Below, one piece after another: positions 1 through 10,599 of a stretch of DNA of 64,000 nt. A model generated the notes under the pieces. It saw only the letters and a program-made list of their open reading frames with translations, had not been told where the DNA came from and did not search any database. Source of the DNA: Calliopum simillimum (Eukaryota > Arthropoda > Insecta > Diptera > Lauxaniidae); NCBI GenBank assembly GCA_951812925.1, contig OX638369.1:51703061-51767060 (forward strand), read 5' to 3'. The translations under genes were made by a program, and so were the position numbers. Each line of letters opens with the position of its first letter. Positions within the stretch are counted from its first letter, which is position 1.

Positions 1-68
1 TAAGCAAGACCATAGCAATTTTGGTCAAGAACAAGACTCAAAACCAAGACTAATTTCGCTCATCACTA
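1..68. mobile_element. Right end of a hAT-like MITE cut by the window edge
   Basis: The first 68 bases hold repeated AAGAC/CAAGAC motifs and end in GCTCATCACTA. The complete element at 46295-46743 has the same motifs and the same terminus. Only the right end is present, so a target duplication cannot be tested. Assignment to hAT rests on the imperfect 8-bp duplication seen at the complete copy. Confidence 0.55.
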
Positions 69-1152
69 AGCATCCCATAAAAATAGTTTTAACTCTTTAC
101 AAATCTGCACAAAAATACCTTTCTAGTGGTTTAAAATAATACGTTTCTACTGAAGAGTTAAGGGATGCTACATGGCCACATATACCTTAAATCAATATCC
201 CTGTTGATGTTTTTCATATAAATATTTAAAATAAATCTCTTTAGAAGTACTTTGATTTATTTTTGTATGGTGATTTTCAACGAAATTTAGACCTAAATCA
301 CGAAACAGCCATTAGTAGTCTCATAAATCTCTGGTGGAAACTTAGTAGGTATAACTCAAAGTCGTCCTTCATCCTTTAAATAGTAAAAAGAAGTTTTCAC
401 AAAGTCACAAGATTTTGTCCTGATTTTTGAAATCTTTTTGAATTTGGAAATTTTTTCCACTTTTTATAAGTCTTTTTGACTTCTTCTGCTATTCTTTGCG
501 ACTATATCGACTTTTCCAAGTTTCTCGACCTTTTCATATTTCCTCACATTTTCCGCATTTGTATGACATTATTTGACACCGTAAAATTTTTTAAAAATTT
601 TTTTCCAGTTTTTCGCAATTCTCAAAATTTTTTGGAAATATTTTGAGATTGGTAGGGTTTTTTTTTCATATTTTCCCACTTTTCCAACTTTTTTTAATTT
701 TTTGGATATTTTTCACATTTCACCACTTCTTTGAATTTTAACAACTTTTAAACTTTTATAGACTTTTCCTCACATCTTTCGAATTTTCGACATTTTCGTA
801 CTTCCCCACATTTTTTGACATCATCCAGTTTTTTCGAGTTTTTCGGAGTTCCTAAATATTTTTAGAAATTTTTAAAAAAAAATATTTTAAATATTTTTCT
901 TCATAATCCCTACTTTTTTTTTACTAATCTTCTTTTCCAGTTTTCAGAATTTTTTCGACTTAATGGATTTTGATTTTAGTACAGGCAATAGATTGGATAC
1001 CGTCAGGATGAATGTTTGTGAACTACCTACTTTATAGGTTTTGAGGTTTGTTTTATCATTTTTATTATAAACTTTTCAATACTCTACAGCACTTCACTTT
1101 CCTAACTGTAACCCAACTCATCTGCAATTCCCATTGTTGTCAACCAACTTAC
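69..1152 (-). other. T-rich intron of the roundabout gene
   Basis: No coding stretch, RNA gene or clear transposon end is visible. Much of 380-960 is degenerate T-rich sequence with TTTTCGACATTTT-like words. By splice logic it is the start of the intron after the FN3-2 exon, whose donor GTAAGT reads on the minus strand at 1152-1147. The exon for FN3-3 was looked for here and not found. Confidence 0.6.
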
Positions 1153-2469
1153 CATCTTCCATTGTTCGTGCATATTTCGCATTCGATGGTTTGCCTACGA
1201 TGCTCTTGTAAAATGGCACAAGAAAAAACTCATACATAGATGCTTTTTCCAATCCGCTCACCGTACACGCCGATGGTCCACCACTACCGGCCGCATTCAA
1301 AACAGTCATCATCTTGTATTCGGCACGATGTAACTCCCGTGCATAAATATAAAATCCTTCAATGTATTGTCCACTGTCGATGTCCCAACCCAAACGAATA
1401 CTGGACGCATCCGTTGCATTCGCCTCGAGCAATTCAACGACATCGTTGGTGCTCAGCAGTGTTTCTACTTCACCGAGTAGCGGATCTCGTGATGCGGCAT
1501 CCGCTGCTATTGTACGCGCAGCACCACCAACCAATTTTCCCGCTGTAATTGTCTCCGAAATAGGACTGGGTGGCGAGAAACCATAAGTGTTCTCAGCGCG
1601 CACAATGAACATGTAGGCTGCACCATTAGTCAATTCATCAACTGTATAAATGGGTTCCATTAGTCGCGCTGCAATCGGTATCCATGTTTTACTTTTGTTC
1701 GTTGAATACATTTCAACTGCATAGCCAAGCAATGGAGCAGCGCCAGATTTGTCACTCGAAGGCCAAACAATAGTCATCGTTGTCGCCGAAGCATTCAACA
1801 GTTTGGGTTGACCTGGTGCCGAAGGGCATTTGCTGTGGTCGGGTGCACGATAGAATTTAATATTCGGATTAGTTGGCACTTCAATGCGCAGGTAACCGCT
1901 CCACGTTGATTTGCCAGTGCGACTGCTGGCCACACAAGTGTAAAGCCCCTGATCCTCCTTGCGATCCAAATCGGAAATGATTAAATCACCGGCTGATGTA
2001 ATGTTCACCTTAATGGTGGGATGCACTGGTATGCCGTCACGATACCAGGAAATGGTGGGATTAGGTAAACCAATAGCTTTACATTGTAGTGTGGCCATTG
2101 ATTTGACAGGCAACGTTTGGTTGACAGGACCAGCAATGATAATGGGTGGTGGTCGATCTTCCTGTGAATCGAGCGTTAGTTGAGCGCGTGCTGTTATTGT
2201 ACCCACTTCGTTGATGGCATTGCAGACAATAACGAGGTCTTTATCGGTGCGTTGAAATTTCGTCAACGTTAGTATAGAGTGTCCCACTTCGGTGTTTATG
2301 CTTTGAAAGCGATCCAGTGGTGGTGCACCCGGAAAAATGATTGTGCGATTATTTTTAATTGTCCAAAAGATGGTTGGGCGTGGATTGCCGGTGGCGCGAC
2401 ATTCCAGTGAAGTGTCGGCACCGAGTTCTACAGAGCGGCTAGTGGGACGTTGGATAAATTTTGGTGGTG
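1153..2469 (-). CDS. robo3: Roundabout receptor exon: Ig4, Ig5, FN3-1, FN3-2
   Basis: This 1317-nt exon encodes about 438 residues of an axon-guidance receptor ectodomain. Ig4 begins at APPKFIQRP, with its first cysteine in SLECRATG, tryptophan in IFWTI and second cysteine in VIVCNAINE. Ig5 has LQCKAIG, ISWYRD and GLYTCVAS. FN3-1 starts near APGQPKLLNAS, and FN3-2 runs from VVELLEANAT to KYARTMED. Several N-glycosylation sequons (NQT, NIT, NAS, NKS, NAT) fit an extracellular location. The exon enters after an AG at 2471-2470 and leaves at a GTAAGT donor, carrying two and one codon bases, which matches the phases of its neighbours. Reading on past 1153 gives a short tail and a stop that is intron read-through. 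The short FN3-1/FN3-2 linker and wording such as TNPNIKFYRAP suggest robo3 rather than robo2; that paralogue choice is from memory. Confidence 0.93.
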
Positions 2470-2591
2470 CTAAAGGAAGGAGGAAGCGCAGATTAAAGAA
2501 TGAAATAAAACATAATGTATAATTACTACAAGGTGATTCTAAAGGGTTATAGTATAGCATTTTTTGACTTATTCTAAATCGTATGACTTAC

Positions 2592-2723
2592 CATAAACTG
2601 TCAGAGTTCCCATAGCCGAAATGGCACCAACCACATTATCTGCCTCACAGCTATATTCGCCCTCATCAGCTACTGTTACACGTTCCAAGCGTAAGCTGCG
2701 GTCTTCTAAGACGCTGACACGAT
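2592..2723 (-). CDS. robo3: Roundabout exon: second half of Ig3
   Basis: The 132-nt exon encodes DRVSVLEDRSLRLERV through GTLTVY, the C-terminal half of the third Ig domain, with the second Ig cysteine in GEYSCEADN. The acceptor AG is at 2725-2724 and the donor GTAAGT starts at 2591. The codon split at each end (two bases in, one out) joins in frame to 4654-4794 and to 2469. The methionine upstream in the same open frame is intronic, so it is not a start. Ig3 of Robo proteins is commonly split over two exons. Confidence 0.92.
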
Positions 2724-3046
2724 CTAGGGAAGGCAAAGAAGTCAAATTCAATAAATGAGGTTATCTTCGAATTCTTAGTTTAGTTGATACACAAAAGCGA
2801 GAGTTAATGCCCTTTAACGTTTCCATTTGGTAAACAGAAGCCATCTTCTCGGTATCCCGAATTATGATAAGATCCGGATCAGGTATTCATTAGTACTGCC
2901 ATCTGATAAGTTCATCAGCAGTATCTGATACTAAAAATCTTAATACGGTAATACGGCGTAATGTTAATACTTTACTTTTGGATCAGAAAGCTTGACTCGA
3001 TCCTTATCGTAATGAAGGTAAACCTGATTTGGACCTGAACCTGAAC
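2724..3046 (-). other. Roundabout intron between the Ig3 exons, left part
   Basis: About 320 bases of AT-rich sequence with no open frame or element ends. It abuts the 13-bp target duplication of the Penelope-like insertion at 3047. Confidence 0.6.
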
Positions 3047-3059
3047 TGATTTCTAGTGA

Positions 3060-4097
3060 TTTTGTTAACTTTTAATCGTTAAACGAAACGAAAATTTGAG
3101 GTCTGTTAATTATCAATGTTTTTATTATTTTTCCTTATTGACCACAAAATTCAAAAAATAAAACACAAAATTTATTTTATTTTAAAATGAATGCATTTCG
3201 ATCTCTTTATTGAAAGATCATCATCAGCGAGCGCGTATAACAACACTGACTAAAAAGAAAATAAACAACATAAAGTTCAAAAGTACAAAGTTTATACAAT
3301 TTTACAAAAACAATGCTTAACTTAGAATGAACACAAGTCAAATTTTAAAGCAGAAGGCAAGAATGTGGAAATGCAACGTTAAACTGGAAACAAAGCAAGA
3401 CAGATTGAACAAATTTTACCTAACAATGTGAAAGAGAGGAAAATCAATGAGACCTTCTTCTAAGTTCATCAAATTGTCAGTTGCAGATATGTAAAATGAT
3501 TCATAAGCATTTAATTTAAAATTATTGTTTACATTCTTTAGAATTTTACATTTTCATTAAATGAAACTATTTTATGTATACTAGAGTCAATATTGTTGTT
3601 ATATACATATATGTGCGGCAATTGCTTTGTTGATTTCTATGTTTTTGATGTATCTGCAGTGTTCATCAAAACGTGTCATCACCGCTCGTTGCGTTTGTCC
3701 TATATATTTGGCATTACAGCCAGAGCAGCTAATTTGATATATTCCACTTTTTTCTGCTAATGGTCTCTGGTCTTTTGTCGAACCCAATGGAGAGCTTAAT
3801 TTTCGGTTGCTGGTGTGAACCATTTTCATATTTTGTTGTTGAAATGAGTTCTTCAACTTGTTGGTGATGCTTGGAGCAAATGTGACGGCAACTCTGTTTT
3901 CAGTTGATTTTAAAATAGTGCGATTTTGGTTAAAAAGAGTCGACATATTATTGATTTTTATTTTTCGCGAATGTTTGAAAATTAGACGGTCAATTAAACT
4001 TTTTTCATACCCATTTACATCAGCCAAATTAAGAATATTTGTGTTTTATTTTTTGAATTTTGTGGTCAATAAGGAAAAATAATAAAAACATTGATAA
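3060..4097 (-). mobile_element. 5'-truncated Penelope-like retroelement with inverted end repeats
   Basis: The insertion is bounded by a perfect 13-bp duplication TGATTTCTAGTGA at 3047-3059 and 4098-4110. Inside, a stretch of about 58 bases starting at 3112 (ATCAATGTTTTTATTATT...) reappears inverted, ending near 4095. Between the two copies lies an ORF for a GIY-YIG nuclease, on the minus strand. Penelope-like elements encode a reverse transcriptase followed by a GIY-YIG endonuclease and often have LTR-like repeats in odd orientations. Here only the endonuclease end remains; no reverse transcriptase motifs are visible. The insertion lies in the roundabout intron, in the same orientation as the host gene. 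Confidence 0.85.
3599..4027 (-). CDS. GIY-YIG endonuclease domain of the Penelope-like element (partial)
   Basis: This 142-residue frame carries SGIYQIS at residues 94-100, a CSGC pair at 101-104 and KYIGQTQR at 107-114, followed by MTRFDEH at 118-123 onward with the expected basic and histidine residues. These are the ordered motifs of the Penelope endonuclease, including the zinc-binding-like CxxC that sits between GIY and YIG in that family. In a full element this nuclease nicks target DNA during reverse-transcription-primed insertion. The first 90 residues (e.g. VAVTFAPSI) resemble the linker after the reverse transcriptase. The methionine at 4027 is just the first in a truncated frame. 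No functional copy is implied, because the reverse transcriptase is gone. Confidence 0.8.
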   Translation of the reverse strand: MADVNGYEKSLIDRLIFKHSRKIKINNMSTLFNQNRTILKSTENRVAVTFAPSITNKLKNSFQQQNMKMVHTSNRKLSSPLGSTKDQRPLAEKSGIYQISCSGCNAKYIGQTQRAVMTRFDEHCRYIKNIEINKAIAAHICI

Positions 4098-4314
4098 TGA
4101 TTTCTAGTGAGTTTATGCAGCCATCTTATCCCAAGAAGTCTTTATTTTGTAATTTGGATAAGTGAAACTTTATATTCTTGTTCAATGGCCGAAAGAGGGG
4201 GCTATGTTATTTCTACATAGATGATACCAATGGAAAATATGAGAATATTCAGACATTACGTCACTGAAGACATTGCATCTCAGATTAAGTATCATTATCA
4301 GTAGCTGTACCAAT

Positions 4315-4511
4315 AACAGTAGCAGTAGAAGTAGAAGTAGAATTAGAAGAAGAAGTAGAAGTAGAAGTAGAAGCAGAAGTAGTAGAAGGAGAAGTAGAAG
4401 CAGAAGTAGAAGTAGAAGTAGAAGTAGAAGAAGAAGTAGAAGTAGAAGTAGAAGTAGAAGTAGAAGTAGAAGTAGAAGTAGAAATAGATGTAGAAGTAGA
4501 AGTAGAAGAAT
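4315..4511. repeat. (GTAGAA)n purine-rich microsatellite
   Basis: Roughly 33 units of GTAGAA and near variants (GAAGAA, GCAGAA) in tandem. It gives serine/arginine-like frames on plus and serine/threonine frames on minus that are repeat artefacts. It lies in the intron between the two Ig3 exons. Confidence 0.95.
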
Positions 4512-4653
4512 AAAAAGTACTAGCGCCAGCAGTGCTCATGGGCTTCTTAGATAAGTACTTGTTTTTTCAAGGCTTTAATGAAGAACACCAAAAGTTGGGC
4601 ATAACTCAAATATTTTAATAAAAATTTACTTTGCATTTAATTCAATTACTCAC

Positions 4654-4794
4654 CTAACGGCATATTGCCACCGGAAGCTGTGCGCAACCACAAAACATCC
4701 GGCATTGGATCACCGCCAACACGACAGGGAAATGTCACCGATGAACCCTCCAAAACGGTTTGATCAAGTGGACCACGTATAATAAATGGCTTCA
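4654..4794 (-). CDS. robo3: Roundabout exon: first half of Ig3
   Basis: This 141-nt exon is too short to stand out as an ORF. It reads V-KPFIIRGPLDQTVLEGS, then SVTFPCRVGGDPMPDVLWLR and TASGGNMPL, giving the first cysteine and core tryptophan of the third Ig domain. The acceptor AG is at 4796-4795. The donor GTGAGT is at 4653-4648. Two bases complete the valine begun in the Ig2 exon (LKVH-V), and one base begins the aspartate completed in 2723. Spacing, phases and wording fit a Robo protein throughout. Confidence 0.92.
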
Positions 4795-5072
4795 CTATAA
4801 TTCAGAAATAGAAAAGGAAAAAACCAAAAATAAAATATCAAATGTTAGACAGCATGTTGTCACACACAGTGGAAATAAAAATAAAATTGAATTAACAACC
4901 ATTATTCACAAGAAAAACATATCAATATTTGTGTGCAATTTACTTAAGAGCTGTGCTTTTACGAGGAAGTCGTAATGTTTTACATGCAATTCCACTAAAT
5001 TAAACATGACACTTTGATTTCACAATATCAAACCCAAAAAAATTAAACCCTCCCTCCCTAACAGATACTCAC

Positions 5073-5357
5073 CATGTACCTTCAGCATGGCCAACGTAGA
5101 TTCACGTACACCGACCGGATTTTTGGCAATACACTGATATTGACCCTCATCACTTTGACGTGCATCCTGTATTGCCAAATTGCCACCATCAACAATGCGT
5201 ATACGCTTCGAACCTTCTAAATCCAATTTTTGGCCAGCTTTTTTCCACATGACTATTGGTTCCGGAATACCACGCGGTGCGGCACATTCCAACAATGCTG
5301 TATCACCCTGTGCAATGCGTGTGTTTTGTGGTTCCAGACGGAATTCATCGCGTAAGA
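5073..5357 (-). CDS. robo3: Roundabout exon: Ig2
   Basis: The 285-nt exon encodes LRDEFRLEPQNTRIAQG, TALLECAAPRGIPEP, VMWKKAGQ, IRIVDGGNLAIQ and DEGQYQCIAKNPVG, ending LKVH. This is a complete I-set domain with both cysteines and the tryptophan. In Robo receptors Ig1 and Ig2 form the Slit-binding end. The acceptor is CAG at 5360-5358 and the donor GTGAGT starts at 5072. The frame continues open upstream into a pyrimidine-rich intron. Its first base pair completes a valine with the G left by the Ig1 exon 38.7 kb away. Confidence 0.94.
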
Positions 5358-7439
5358 CTGAATGTGTGCGTAGGAGACAAATTCCAGCGTCGAAGAATGT
5401 GCAAAAAAGAGAAAGAAAGAAAAGTAAAAGATAAATATTAGAAGAAATTGTGAAAATGTTTTTTTTTTTTCTAAAAAGGATTATAAATAATCTGCGATAT
5501 ATCGCATATGATAAATGCGTTTTGGTTTGTGGCCAGAGCAATAACAACAGTTAAGAGTTGGTGGTGTAGGGTGTTTTGGGATTTTTTTTTTTTTTGCTTT
5601 TATCGAATTGTCTAGTATTTTGCACAATAATACAAAAAATAGCTAAACTCCAGACAATGCACGACTAGACAGTTGTAGTATAATTTAAGGGATTAGCTGC
5701 CATGATGTATTTCTTTTCATTGCTATTGTTTGGTTAAGGCGATTTTCGCTTTATTCTTATTTCCATTTTGGCTTTTAGAAATGAATTATGTTTTGTTGGG
5801 ATGTTTGTTTGATTTGCGAAAAAAAATTTATATTCGGCATATACTTAATTGTCATAGTAGAATTTTATAAAAACCGTTATGAAGTAGTTTTTTTTTTAGG
5901 CTAGGACTGGAAGCATTTCTAGTACTCAAGTACCTGATATTATCATAATTATTGACCTGGATGACGTGTTCAAGGCAATATTCCACGATGAAGTATTATC
6001 ATTACTATTAGTCTCACCAGGGAATTATGATCTGGTAGCTATGGTAGGCAGGAAGAACTGATAGGCTGCACTAAATTATCAGGAAAATCTGAGTACGGGA
6101 CAGTTTTCGGAGTCAATCATAGATCGATACTTTAACCTTTAGTCCTAAATCTTGTTACTGTTGTTGAAAGTACTAATATTTTCCTTCAAAATTCAAGAAA
6201 CACAATTTGTTTGAAGGAAAGAAATAGTTACCTTTAACAATCGTAAGAAGATTTATGGCAAAGAGCTAGTCTTGAAATATACAAAGCCATCCTTAGGTCT
6301 GAAAGTGTAGAAATGGCGTTTGAAGCATTCCAAACTATTTTAGAAACCGAAAAGAGGTCTTTTATTTTTATATAAAAATTTAAAAGTTTATATGGATTTG
6401 AGCCGCTAAATTCGAATCTGTGACATATTTTTCCATAAGTTCCATTCCATTTAGTATTTTTATTTCCCACCTTGAATGGACAATATCTTCAAGATTTGAA
6501 ATAACGCCATAGAAAATAATTCTCGAAAATTTTTTGGAAATTAAGCCGCAAAAATCTGCATACAAAATTCTGGAATTGTTTTCATTTTAGTTTGGAAATG
6601 AAGATAACCCTTTTCTGGCAGTTTTTCAAAAATTATGGCTCTATTTTCTAAAGTTATGTGGTTTGCAAAACAGGAAAAACTCCACAGTAAATTACGCCAG
6701 GAAATCTTTTGGTTCCAAAAATTAAACGGAACTATTTACAGGGTGTTTTGCATAACATTACTAAGCCTCTGGGAGGTGATAGAGGAGCCCAAGACTAAAC
6801 AAAAAACAATTTGGGTTTTACTTTTGGCCTGGCCAAATATTAAATACCCTTCACTGCAGTATTTCGAAAATTTTGGATAAATGGAAGGTGCTACGCCCTT
6901 TTTTCAGAGTTCAGAGCTTACATTTAAAGTCCTTAGTGTTTGGGTGAAATTTAGTTGGATTATCTGGAAAAACTCTTTCAGTATAATATTTTGAGACTTT
7001 TAATTATATGGGAGGTGCTATGCCCTCTTGCCCGAATTCGGCCTGTTCTTGCTGAGAGCCCGCATTTACAGTTCTTAGTGTCTGAGAGAAGTTTGGTTGG
7101 ACTATCTCAAAAAACTCTTTCAGTGTCACGCTCTCTTGTCCGAATTCACCTAGTTTCGCCTGCTCAAAACTTGCGCTGACCATTCCTAGTATTTGTGTGT
7201 ATTTTGGTTGCATTGTCGTGAACAATACTCTTAAAGTTGCATTTTGAAAATATATTTTGTATGAGCGGTAAGCGTGTCCGTTGACCGATTTCGCTAATTT
7301 TCAATCTCACGAGCTAATCAGGTATACATATACTTTTCGATACCTATCACGCCTCCTTTTCTGCGTTACAAACGGAAAGACAAAGTGAATATACCCTGGG
7401 TGTAGGGCTTAAAAAGAATCTGGTGGGATAGTCTGAAAT
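5358..7439 (-). other. Start of the giant roundabout intron, left portion
   Basis: No conserved coding stretch is visible. At 6760-7140 short words such as TGGGAGGTG and GAATTCGG recur and match sequence beside the MITE copy near 47210, so part is probably older repeat DNA. Small open frames here show no domain. Confidence 0.5.
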
Positions 7440-8075
7440 GTACGTCTGTGGTTAAAATTGATTTCCTGACTTGTTTAACAAAAATAAATTTCTTGGGTCA
7501 CCCTAGCGAAAATTTTTGAAAAGAAACTTTTAGCTAAATGTATTAGCTTTTTAAGAATGTATTTAGTTTATATAGTTTAAAAGCATTTCGTAAAGATCTG
7601 GACCTTTAAAGTTGCTATTTCAAATGTTTTTCCTATTTTTTGACTTTGGGGGCCATTTTAGTATGAAAAATGTCCGATTAATATACCTTTTTATAATCTT
7701 TTTTGAAATTCTCGTTAAATTTTCTTTAATTACGTGGTACATTGATGATACCAATTTTTTAATTTGAGGTCAGAAAAAAATACATGCAACCGAATTATAA
7801 GAGGGTATATTAATAGGACTTTTTCGTACTGAAAAGGGCACTAAACTCAAAAAATAGGAAAAATATTTGAAAGATCAAATTTAAAGGCCCACAACTGAGC
7901 GTAATACTTTTAAGCTCTATAAACGAAAAACACTATTAGAAAGCTCGCACAATTAGTAAAAAGCTTCATGTAAAAAAATTGTCCTTAAAACGCTAGGGTG
8001 ACCTGAGAACATTTTTTTTTTTTTTTTTTTTTTTGAAAACAAGTCTAAAAAGCAGTTTCAATCATTGTACCTCCT
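7440..8075. mobile_element. Foldback MITE, family 1, complete copy
   Basis: Two arms of about 250 bases are inverted copies. The left arm has CTTGGGTCACCCTAGCG near 7493. The right arm has the inverse CGCTAGGGTGACCTGAG near 7991. The arms also share a TATTTTTTGA word and a TTAATATACC word. A T-run at 8010-8034 lies in the right end. The family recurs at 47230-47600 and 53860-54130. No ORF and no clean target duplication could be fixed. Confidence 0.65.
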
Positions 8076-10599
8076 CAAGTGGTACATTTTATACCACCCA
8101 CTCCAAGTGCAATTTTTTGTTAGCGCAGGCCTCCTATACCACCTTCCAGAAACTTCATAATCTTATGCAATACACTCTGTATATGGCTCCCTGGAATTTG
8201 TGTAATTACAATTTAAGCAATGCCCTTTAAGAAGAGCTGTTTTCAGTTACACTAAAGTATAAATGACCAAGACTTCTGTGAAGTCTTTCCAGGTCTCCTT
8301 TTCTTTAGTTGAAAGAGTTAAAATATCAAAAAGTTAAAATAATTACGATGACGCACAAGCAATTAAATGAACAAACAAACATGAGAACACGTAGACAACT
8401 TCAAACATTTTCTAATTACAGTAATTGGATGGAATAAATGAGCAGCCATACATTAAGTCAACAGGGTGTGTACGAGTGCGAAAAGTCTACAATTTTTAAA
8501 TTTACAAAAAAGTGAAAAAAAGAAATGTACATGTGTATGTGTGGATTGCTGCATTAAAACTTTAATACGCAGCACATTCACAATTGTTGCTGTGAACAAA
8601 TCCAGTCGGTAATTTAATGCGTTTCACCGCCGCTGCGCTGGCACTTTCACACTCGATCTCGCTCGCTAACACTTGCCAATGTCAAGAGTACAAAAGCTTC
8701 AGCCATTTCAAATTAATGTCAACCTCAGCTGGCTGTTGGGAGAAAGTTCGAAAAGAATGGAAGTTGAGTTGTATTAGAAAGAAGGGTCGTACAGAAGTAC
8801 AAAAATGGATTGCTGCTCTTGCTGGTTGGTGGGTAGACATTCATTCAATGCGTCTCAATGAGACTGGTCGACTTGAACTTTTGCACAGTGGTCTTAGATT
8901 CAAGTAAGGCTATTACATTAGTCTATGGCTGAAATATCCTTGACTTATTCAGCTTTTCAGTGGACGGAAGTTTTCGGACCAATACTGGTAAATACTGCAT
9001 GAGGTGTGTTGCAATAAAACCAAGAACATTCTTGGTGATTAGGCGTAAATATTGAGAGTGGTGTCCGGACAAAAGTCTTGTGAATTGCCCAGTAGATCTC
9101 TGCTGACTTAACAATTTCATAGTCATTAATGGCAGATATAATGCATAACAATCGAAATCTGGATATTAAGGGTAAACAAGCATTCTGGGTTAGATATTAA
9201 ATTCTGTTTGCTAAGGTCAGATTTTTTCTTTGAGGATACCCAAAACATGTTCTATATAAGAACTTTCTTTATGGTTCTAGTAACAGTTATACTAGTATAT
9301 GTACTATAGAATACATCTTGCGCTAAGCACAGTCATTCTCATCACTTCCATCTAAATGACATAAATTCAACTCAACTTTTCTCATCGAATCACTGAGTGC
9401 TGAAAATATTTTATTGCAAAATAAAATTGCAAGTTTTAAAAACTTAAACATTTTTCTTTACGAAATTCAAACCACTGTGCAACACTCAGCTTGACACTGA
9501 CATTTCTCATACTTTCCAATGACTTCGACGGTATGTCCACGTTCGATGATTAAATTTTTACACCAGAAAAATCAATTACAATAATGTCTGTCTAAGGAGT
9601 TAGTTGGACTATTGGACCATGGCCAGAAGCAGCAAGACTTTTGCTTTCGCAGAGTACTCCAACAGTAGCAATAACAACACACTTTTTTTCTATAAATGAA
9701 ATTGAATAGAAAACGACGTAAGAAACAAAACAAAACAAAAGGAAAAGAAAACAGCACAAAATAAAATGAATAAAATGAAAAACATCACAACATACGGAAC
9801 AAATGAAATATAAGGAAAGCAACAAAATTTGAAAATAAATAAAAATCAAATCTAAGGACGAAGGACAGACAGACCCATAGCATAACATACGAATTTACAG
9901 ACAGCAGTGTAAGTGTTAAAGTTTAAAGATGGCAGCAGCAGCACCATCAATGGAAAGCAGAAAAAGTTGCTTTCAAAATTAATTGAAGTTGTTGCCAACA
10001 ATAAAAGAATAAAAAAGCAAAAAACCCTTTGGTGCATTTTCTTTCTCAATATATTTTTTTTTTTTTTTTGAAAAGAAGACGAAATAACCGTAAGTGAATG
10101 AAAAATGATCATATTTCGGATGGGAGGTTTTTCAACGGATGTTGAAATGTTATTCATTAAAGTGAATCCTTAAGTTTTTTTTTTATTCAATTTTTCATAC
10201 TGGGAAGTCAGAGTTTTTGCTAGCTTTAAGTAATTATTTCTTTAGGCTTGCTCGCGGAAGAGCACACTATGACGTTTTCAACGTATAAGAAGTAAAATTT
10301 TTGATCCAAAACAAGGCCTAAATAGTTTACACAGTTACATAGTTTGCAATACATAACGATATGTAACGAAAAGTGTTGCGACCATAAAAATTTAATCCAA
10401 TTATTATTTGCGTTTAAGCTTTACAACAAAAATAAATCTTCTAGATGCCAATTAACATAAAACGAATAAAAACATTACAGTATGAAACAAACGCGTGACG
10501 AGGAAAGTAATTTATTTTTTTATTATTAATTAAAATAATGATTTATTGTTGTAATTATGTAGTTAGCTAAGAAAGATAACCAAAAATTTAGTTGAAGGT
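8076..10599 (-). other. Roundabout intron, no recognised content
   Basis: AT-rich intron sequence. The frame at 8617-8907 (96 codons) has no known motif, no obvious partner exon and no promoter context. The A/T-rich part at 9660-10070 makes hydrophobic minus-strand frames. Nothing here is called as a gene. Confidence 0.5.

Noticed and set aside
1240..1586. Plus-strand ORFs opposite the large roundabout exon
   Set aside because: Shadows of a well-supported minus-strand exon with Ig and FN3 domains.
4273..4554. Arginine/serine-rich ORF resembling an SR protein
   Set aside because: It comes from the (GTAGAA)n microsatellite; no RNA-binding domain or exon structure.
5474..5547. Extension of the Ig2 frame upstream as a start exon
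   Set aside because: The frame runs into a pyrimidine-rich intron; the CAG acceptor at 5360-5358 and in-phase join to 44043 explain it better.
8617..8907. 96-codon plus ORF as a small gene
   Set aside because: No motif, splice partner, promoter or poly(A) context; left as noncoding.
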